Source of the DNA: Panagrolaimus kolymaensis
Taxonomy: Eukaryota; Nematoda; Chromadorea; Rhabditida; Panagrolaimidae
Assembly: GCA_028622995.1 (NCBI GenBank)
Contig: JAJQJQ010000031.1
Span: 744,001-808,000 of the forward strand
Direction of reading: 5' to 3'
Length of the DNA: 64,000 nucleotides
Part shown: positions 59,201 through 64,000 of the stretch, in pieces
How the letters are laid out: each line of letters begins with the position of its first letter
Numbering within the stretch: the first letter of the stretch is position 1
Program-made: the position numbers and the translations under genes
Notes under the pieces: model-generated
Database searches by the model: none
The model's input: the letters and a program-made list of their open reading frames with translations, nothing else
What the model was told of the DNA's origin: nothing

Positions 59201-61610
59201 TTCTATTATTTCTTTTATAATTGTGTTTTATGACTTTGATACTTTAGTCTTTGACTCTCCCATTTAAAGCTTCTGAATGTTAATCATCTTTTTTTTATAA
59301 ATTCCCTCATTTTTTAGAGAACTCGATCTTCTGAGGCATTTTGTTGCAAAACTAATGGAAAATAAACCAGATTTATTGTGTGCAGCGCCACCATTATTTG
59401 GTCTTCTTTCACCTCCTTCACAACACCAACAACACCAACAGCAACACCATCAGCAGCAACAACAACAGCGTTCATCAGCATTAATAAATCCTCAGTCTTT
59501 CATAACAACAACGGATAGCCCATTTTCTATTCCGGTCATGCCTAATTGTAAGTTTCTCAAATTTAACTTTGGCAACCAAAATTAACAAAGTTTATTTTTT
59601 TAGTGCCAAATCAAATACCTTTACATCAAATTCTTCGACTTTATGCAGCATTAAATTCGCCATCGAATAATAATAATCCAAATAATAATTTGCATATTCC
59701 ATCTCAACAATCTCAAGTTGAACAACATATTTGGTCCGCAGCGGGCCTTATATCTGGTGGAGTATCATCGGGTGGTGGGCCTGCTGCGGTAGCAGGGGCA
59801 TCGACAAGCGGTAACAACACAAATAACACGGATCTAGCACAGAATGCTAATTCGGTAGAAAATAATGGTTTGTCACATCATAAATAAAAGCTTTATTTCA
59901 TTTTTGTTATTTTTTTTAGTGGACACCAAGCCTTCATTTACTGATCATGTCGGTATTGAAGGTAGCGAGACGTCGTCTTCGACATCATCAGCAAATAATC
60001 AGGTTTGTTTGGTAAAAATGAAAAAAGTAGTCAACAAATTTTTTGTTTTGTTTAAAAGATTTTTATGCAAATTTTTTTATTATTATTTAGGCAATGATCA
60101 GCCCTCGTCATCATCCTCAACATCATGAAACTGATCAACATCATCAAAACATGCCTCAAACAAGTATGAATAATAATTCTTCAAATTCAGCGCTTTCAAA
60201 TATTTTTAATGGTCAACAACAAAATGGTGGAAATAATAGTAATTTGCCAACATTTGAATCAATTCAACGAACATTATTTCCACATTTTCATCAACAACAA
60301 AATTCTTCTATGCCAAATGTGATCTCATCAAATTCATCATCAAATGCCACAGCAACAGCCAATAGTTTTGTAGCAGCATTAAATACAATTGCTCAACAAA
60401 TGAATGGAGTAGGAAATCATCCTAATTCTCATCATCATCCATCTTTACCTCCAACCATGCAATTACCATTAAATGCTTCAGTTCTTTCAGCAACTTTAGG
60501 TGGAGGAAATGTTGGTCGACCAAATTCAAGAATAACTAAAAATAATGGAATTCACAATGCAGTGGAAAGAAATAATATCGGTGGAGGAGGTCCAGTTGAG
60601 CGAAGGGTTTGTTAATGGAAAATTTTTTGAAAGAGTTTTTATCGGATTTTTTTATAGAAAGCAAGCACGGATGATTTTGTTAAAAATATTCGACAATGTC
60701 AAATGAGCGAAGAGGATATTCGAAAGATTGAAATTCCTGTTCCTGAAGCTTTCGGATATGACCAAAGTAAGCAACTCCCAAATCTTAAAAATAGAAATAA
60801 AAAACTTATTTTTTTTCTAGACTTCCGTCCTGCATCCGAAGAACAAATAATTCAACAAATCATGACAAGTAAAAAATATGAAACTATGGATGTGCAAGAA
60901 ACGATGATACAATTATGTAAAAAATTAGCTGAAAAGCGTGTATTTGGATCTCGATTAATGTCTGAGACAACCGTAGCTGCACCAAATCATTCCAATTATA
61001 ATAATTTACCTGATAAAGGAATAATTTACATTTTACGTATGCAAATTTTAAAAATCCGAGTTGCATTTAAAAAACATAATTTTTTATAGATGTTTGCAAA
61101 AAAGTTCTTGGACCTCGAGTGAAATCCGAAGATGAATTTTGGGAATATTTTCGAGATGCCATGCGGAAATTAGCAGCACGTTGTAGGCGAGTTAGACATG
61201 CCAAGAAGATGAGAACAAATAATTTACAAAATCATCATTTTGTTCCACATACCGCCACTAAAAATAATATCAGTAATATCAACAACTCCCACAATAATAG
61301 CAATACCATGGTTACTATGGCTCCAAATATTGCATCATCACCATCTATTTTTGCTAGCGCTCAAACTCTCGTGGATGATGAACGTTCAAGAAGTCGATCA
61401 TCCACAGCAAGCAATCCACCAACGAATACATTATCATTATCAGCGTCACATTTGATTAATTCTTCAATTATTTCATCAAAAAATGATAGTAAAGATAGTA
61501 ATCAACGGCCATTTACTCCTCTTTCAACTACCACAGCAACTTTGACTCCATCATCGTCTAATATTTCCCCAACTCATCCTGATGGAGCTGCTTCACCAAC
61601 TTCAACTTAA
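50269..61610 (+). CDS. lin-14: LIN-14 heterochronic transcription factor
   Basis: Nine coding exons (50269-50499, 56268-56533, 59318-59547, 59604-59867, 59920-60002, 60091-60606, 60658-60766, 60821-61036, 61090-61610) splice in frame to 2436 nt, 811 aa. LIN-14 is the nuclear regulator of early larval fates, switched off by lin-4. Residues 1-165 are Ala/Gln/Asn/His-rich; CSSCREL near 160 leads into a Leu-rich helix at 166-180. Residues 531-680 are the compact conserved C-terminal region (RKIEIPVPEAFGYD, RVFGSRLMSETTVAAPNH, KKVLGPRVKSEDEFW, ARCRRVRHAKKMR), the DNA-binding part. The tail is Ser/Thr-rich. The first two introns are 5.8 and 2.8 kb. The first exon is open from 50254 but has no ATG until 50437 (residue 57). 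The identity is supported independently by lin-4 sites in the 3' UTR. Confidence 0.88.
50500..56267 (+). other. Large first intron of lin-14
   Basis: A 5.77 kb T-rich intron with GTTAGT donor and TTTTTTCAG acceptor. It contains a CT-dinucleotide run (about 51449-51465), a GAC trinucleotide run (about 54408-54422) and a poly-A run (about 52987-53006), but no convincing internal exon. Confidence 0.6.
56534..59317 (+). other. Large second intron of lin-14
   Basis: A 2.78 kb T-rich intron with GTGAGT donor and TTTTTAG acceptor. It includes a short GACC tetranucleotide microsatellite near 57899-57917. No exon is supported. Confidence 0.6.
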
Positions 61611-62313
61611 AAATGTTTCATTTTTGGCAAAAAAATTCATGCGACTGAAGAAATTTATTTTTCATACTTGTTTTTCATTTTTACAAAACTTTTAAGATTT
61701 TTTTAAAAATTTTTCTCGCGCAAAATTTAAAATTTTGATATGCTTTCTATCTTTCTTTTTTTTATCTGCTCTAAACTTCCTCCATTTTTTTTCTCGACGG
61801 TGTTTAAAATTCTATAACTTTTTTTTCTTTCGGTGAATACGTCTCTTTTTTGAAACCTGTGAGCGTCGTCTACCAACCAACCCTGTTATTTTTTTTTAAC
61901 AACAGCATCTCGCATCCATGTTATTTGCGACCCCGGTTAACTTTCTACCCGTTCTCTCTCTATATACCTTTAAAAGGGCACACCTCAAAATTTTAAACTT
62001 TTAACCAATTTTTTTCTTCAAAAATTAAACTGCAGATGTGTCTTTTTTTTATTTTAAAAAATTTAAATTCCTGCATTATTTTTTTATTTTTACCAAAATC
62101 TTATAATTTTTATGGTATTATTTTTTTCTTCCAAGCTTGTTTTGAATCCTATAACCCTCTATCAAAAAAAATGGTAAACCACTTTTTTATATTAATTTTT
62201 CCTTTTTAAAATTGTATTGGCCAAACATTCTTTATTCGAAGCAAATATTTTCTTCTTATTATTCATTTATTATTTTTTTTCTATTATTTTTATATCTAAT
62301 CTAAAATTCAATT

Positions 62314-62323
62314 GTCTCAGGGA
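62314..62323 (+). promoter_or_regulatory. lin-4 microRNA site 1
   Basis: GTCTCAGGGA pairs with bases 1-10 of lin-4 (5' UCCCUGAGAC...), a full seed match with extension. Confidence 0.85.
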
Positions 62324-62337
62324 AATCTCTTTTTTTC

Positions 62338-62346
62338 GTCTCAGGA
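62338..62346 (+). promoter_or_regulatory. lin-4 site 2, imperfect
   Basis: GTCTCAGGA lacks one G of the full match, so pairing needs a one-base bulge in lin-4. Its position between two perfect sites supports it. Confidence 0.5.
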
Positions 62347-62361
62347 TTTTTATTTTTTCTA

Positions 62362-62370
62362 TCTCAGGGA
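62362..62370 (+). promoter_or_regulatory. lin-4 microRNA site 3
   Basis: TCTCAGGGA pairs with bases 1-9 of lin-4. Confidence 0.85.
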
Positions 62371-62522
62371 ATTTATTATAAATAATTACTTTTTTATTTT
62401 ATAAATAGTCAGTAGAGTATTGTATCATCTATCTAATCTAGAAATTTTTTTTAAAGTCATCCATCATCAATCAACAAACAAAGTAAAAAATATTTAGAAT
62501 TGTGTTAAAAAAAACAAAATAA

Positions 62523-62528
62523 CTCAGG
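62523..62528 (+). promoter_or_regulatory. lin-4 site 4, partial
   Basis: CTCAGG pairs only with lin-4 bases 3-8. Confidence 0.35.
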
Positions 62529-62615
62529 TGTATTTTTTTTCCTAAAAAGAAAAAAATTAAAATGGTAAATTTAAATATATTTGTTTTTTATTATTATTAT
62601 TCTAATATGCTAATT

Positions 62616-62624
62616 TCTCAGGGA
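62616..62624 (+). promoter_or_regulatory. lin-4 microRNA site 5
   Basis: TCTCAGGGA, a third full seed match, pairs with bases 1-9 of lin-4. Confidence 0.85.
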
Positions 62625-63313
62625 CTAAATTTTTTTATTATATTTTTTTATTAATTAGACTTCTATTTTTTAATTTTTATTATCTATCGTTTCGCTAGAA
62701 AAAAAACGCCGCTAAATGCATTGTATCCAAAGGAGTGAAAATTAAAAAAACTTGTCAATTTTTGTTTTTTATGGAATTGTCTTGATTAATAATATTTTTT
62801 GAAATTGTATCCCACTCAATTTGCCAGTGAACAAACAACAACTTGAAAGTTTCGAATTTTTTGCAAATTTTTTTTCTTAAAATTATGAATTTTTTTCATG
62901 CAAATTTTCTATCTTTTTACAATTTTTTATTGATCAAGACTTTTCTTTAATTTTTCAAAAAAAATTGGCGGCATTAATCGCTTCTTATATTCATGCTTTG
63001 GCCAGTATATTGTATTTTTTTTTATTTTTTTTTATTTCTCTCAGCTTATAAACAACCGATTTTTACCTCCTCTTCTTCCATTTTATATTTTATATATATC
63101 TTAAAATTCTTTTTGTTGTAATTTTTTGAGTATTTTTAAAAAAATCAATTTACAAAATTATATGTTACTTTATTTATTGTTTTTTATATAAAAAAACATG
63201 AAAAGTTAGTAGCATATTTTTGAAAAGATTTTTTTAAAAACACTCAATTTTTTACCCTTTTCGCAAAAATTTTGTTATTATTCACTCTAATCAACAAAAC
63301 AATGCTAGAGTTC

Positions 63314-63319
63314 CTCAGG
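63314..63319 (+). promoter_or_regulatory. lin-4 site 6, partial
   Basis: CTCAGG near the end of the UTR; partial seed match only. Confidence 0.35.
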
Positions 63320-63367
63320 CTACCATATTATATTATAAGTCATTTTACTTTTTTATATAACCGTTTT

Positions 63368-63374
63368 TACCTCA
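63368..63374 (+). promoter_or_regulatory. Possible let-7 family site
   Basis: TACCTCA matches let-7 bases 1-7. A weaker TACCTC lies at 63064-63069. Both are short enough to occur by chance. Confidence 0.3.
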
Positions 63375-63391
63375 ATATATATATAAATATA

Positions 63392-63397
63392 AATAAA
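63392..63397 (+). terminator. Poly(A) signal, lin-14
   Basis: AATAAA, followed by further AATAAA-like repeats to about 63405, is the most distal cluster after the last microRNA site. Confidence 0.5.
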
Positions 63398-63420
63398 AAA
63401 ATAAATTGCTATCGCATTAT

Positions 63421-64000
63421 TTGTGTTTTGAATTAAACAAAAAATTGCATCGAGAAAAAAAACATAAAAGAAAAAACATATACTTATTTTTATTTCTTGG
63501 TCAAACAGCTGGAAAGCAAGAAAAGCGGCACTTTGTTATCTAAAAAGAAAGAAAGAAAAATATAAGTTAAAAAAATTAGTTACAACTCGCATTTTTTTTT
63601 TCTTTTTTCTTTTTTTTGCCTAAAGGATATTTGTCAACTCAATTCAGTTGTCGCCTGCTTGCTTTACTTTGCCAAATAAATAAAAAGATGAGGGTGCCGA
63701 TCGAATTTCTCTCAATCACTCAGTAAGTCAAAAGAAAAAGTTGTTGTAAAGCAAAAAAAAAAAAGCAATAAACACAACAAACAGAAAAAATTGTTTAAAA
63801 GAGAGAGAAGAACAGAGTTAGCCATCTTTGATTCTTCATTGATCGGTTGATGAAAAACAACTTCTTGCTGCCCGCCGCGGCTTTTTTTTTTTTTTACTTT
63901 GTCGTTGTTGCTTAATTTCAAATTATTATTGTTACTTTTGAAATAAAAAAATTAACTTTAATTTTTTTAGTATCCAAAAAGTAAAGAGAAATAAATATAA
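63421..64000. other. Downstream flank
   Basis: AT-rich sequence after the lin-14 poly(A) region. Only low-complexity frames are present; no gene is supported. Confidence 0.4.

Larger units (their letters stand above)
61611..63420 (+). other. lin-14: lin-14 3' untranslated region
   Basis: About 1.8 kb of T-rich sequence after the stop codon, ending near a cluster of AATAAA signals at 63392-63405. It contains clustered CTCAGGG(A) motifs and TACCTC motifs. The length and content resemble the regulated 3' UTR known for lin-14. Confidence 0.75.

Noticed and set aside
1..64000. CRISPR arrays, bacterial operons and riboswitches
   Set aside because: Spliceosomal introns throughout show a eukaryotic genome; the only regular repeat array is the MULE terminal repeat.

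Overview
The window looks like nuclear DNA of a nematode. It is very AT-rich. Its genes are split by mostly short introns with GTAAG-type donors and TTTTAG/TTTCAG acceptors. It carries typical worm gene families, including a lin-14 orthologue whose 3' untranslated region still holds lin-4 microRNA target sites. The species cannot be named from the sequence; a free-living or parasitic rhabditid/tylenchine worm is the best guess. All gene models were spliced by hand and checked for reading-frame closure.

Layout: (1) 0.8-3.4 kb, + strand: a 7-exon gene for an unrecognised protein. (2) 4.4-11.5 kb, - strand: an SLC6 sodium-coupled transporter, complete in 10 exons (744 aa), with a 0.56 kb foldback MITE in one intron and about 6 kb of A-rich non-coding DNA upstream. 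(3) 17.6 kb: a 94 bp hAT-like MITE. (4) 18.2-21.3 kb, - strand: a membrane-anchored 2-oxoglutarate/Fe(II) dioxygenase-like protein. (5) 23.9-25.1 kb, + strand: a small secreted PAN-like protein. (6) 25.9-28.3 kb, - strand: a TMEM145-type seven-transmembrane protein with two GC-AG introns and an apparent 1-nt frameshift. (7) 29.6-30.6 kb, + strand: a 5'-truncated SUSD2/MUC4-like VWD-sushi gene. (8) 31.1-34.1 kb, - strand: a RIG-I-like/DRH helicase (800 aa). (9) 35.0-35.8 kb, + strand: a small unknown gene. (10) 36.7-38.5 kb, - strand: a degenerate Hsp70-like protein with its domains in permuted order. (11) 39-42 kb: a foldback element and a diverged 1.1 kb tandem duplication. (12) 43.4-46.2 kb: an apparently intact Mutator-like element with 10 bp target-site duplications, terminal inverted repeats built of GTCGAC-containing tandem units, and a FLYWCH/MULE transposase. 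(13) 50.3-63.4 kb, + strand: lin-14, with Q/N/A-rich N-terminal exons, the conserved C-terminal DNA-binding region and a long 3' UTR.

The genes do not form an operon or a pathway; most alternate strand and have their own flanking DNA. The most informative biology is the lin-4/lin-14 regulatory pair. Three full seed matches and three partial ones lie in the 3' UTR, so the heterochronic switch appears conserved in this lineage. The least explained items are the permuted Hsp70-like protein, the TMEM145 frameshift/14-nt GT...AG relic, and the satellite-like MULE ends.
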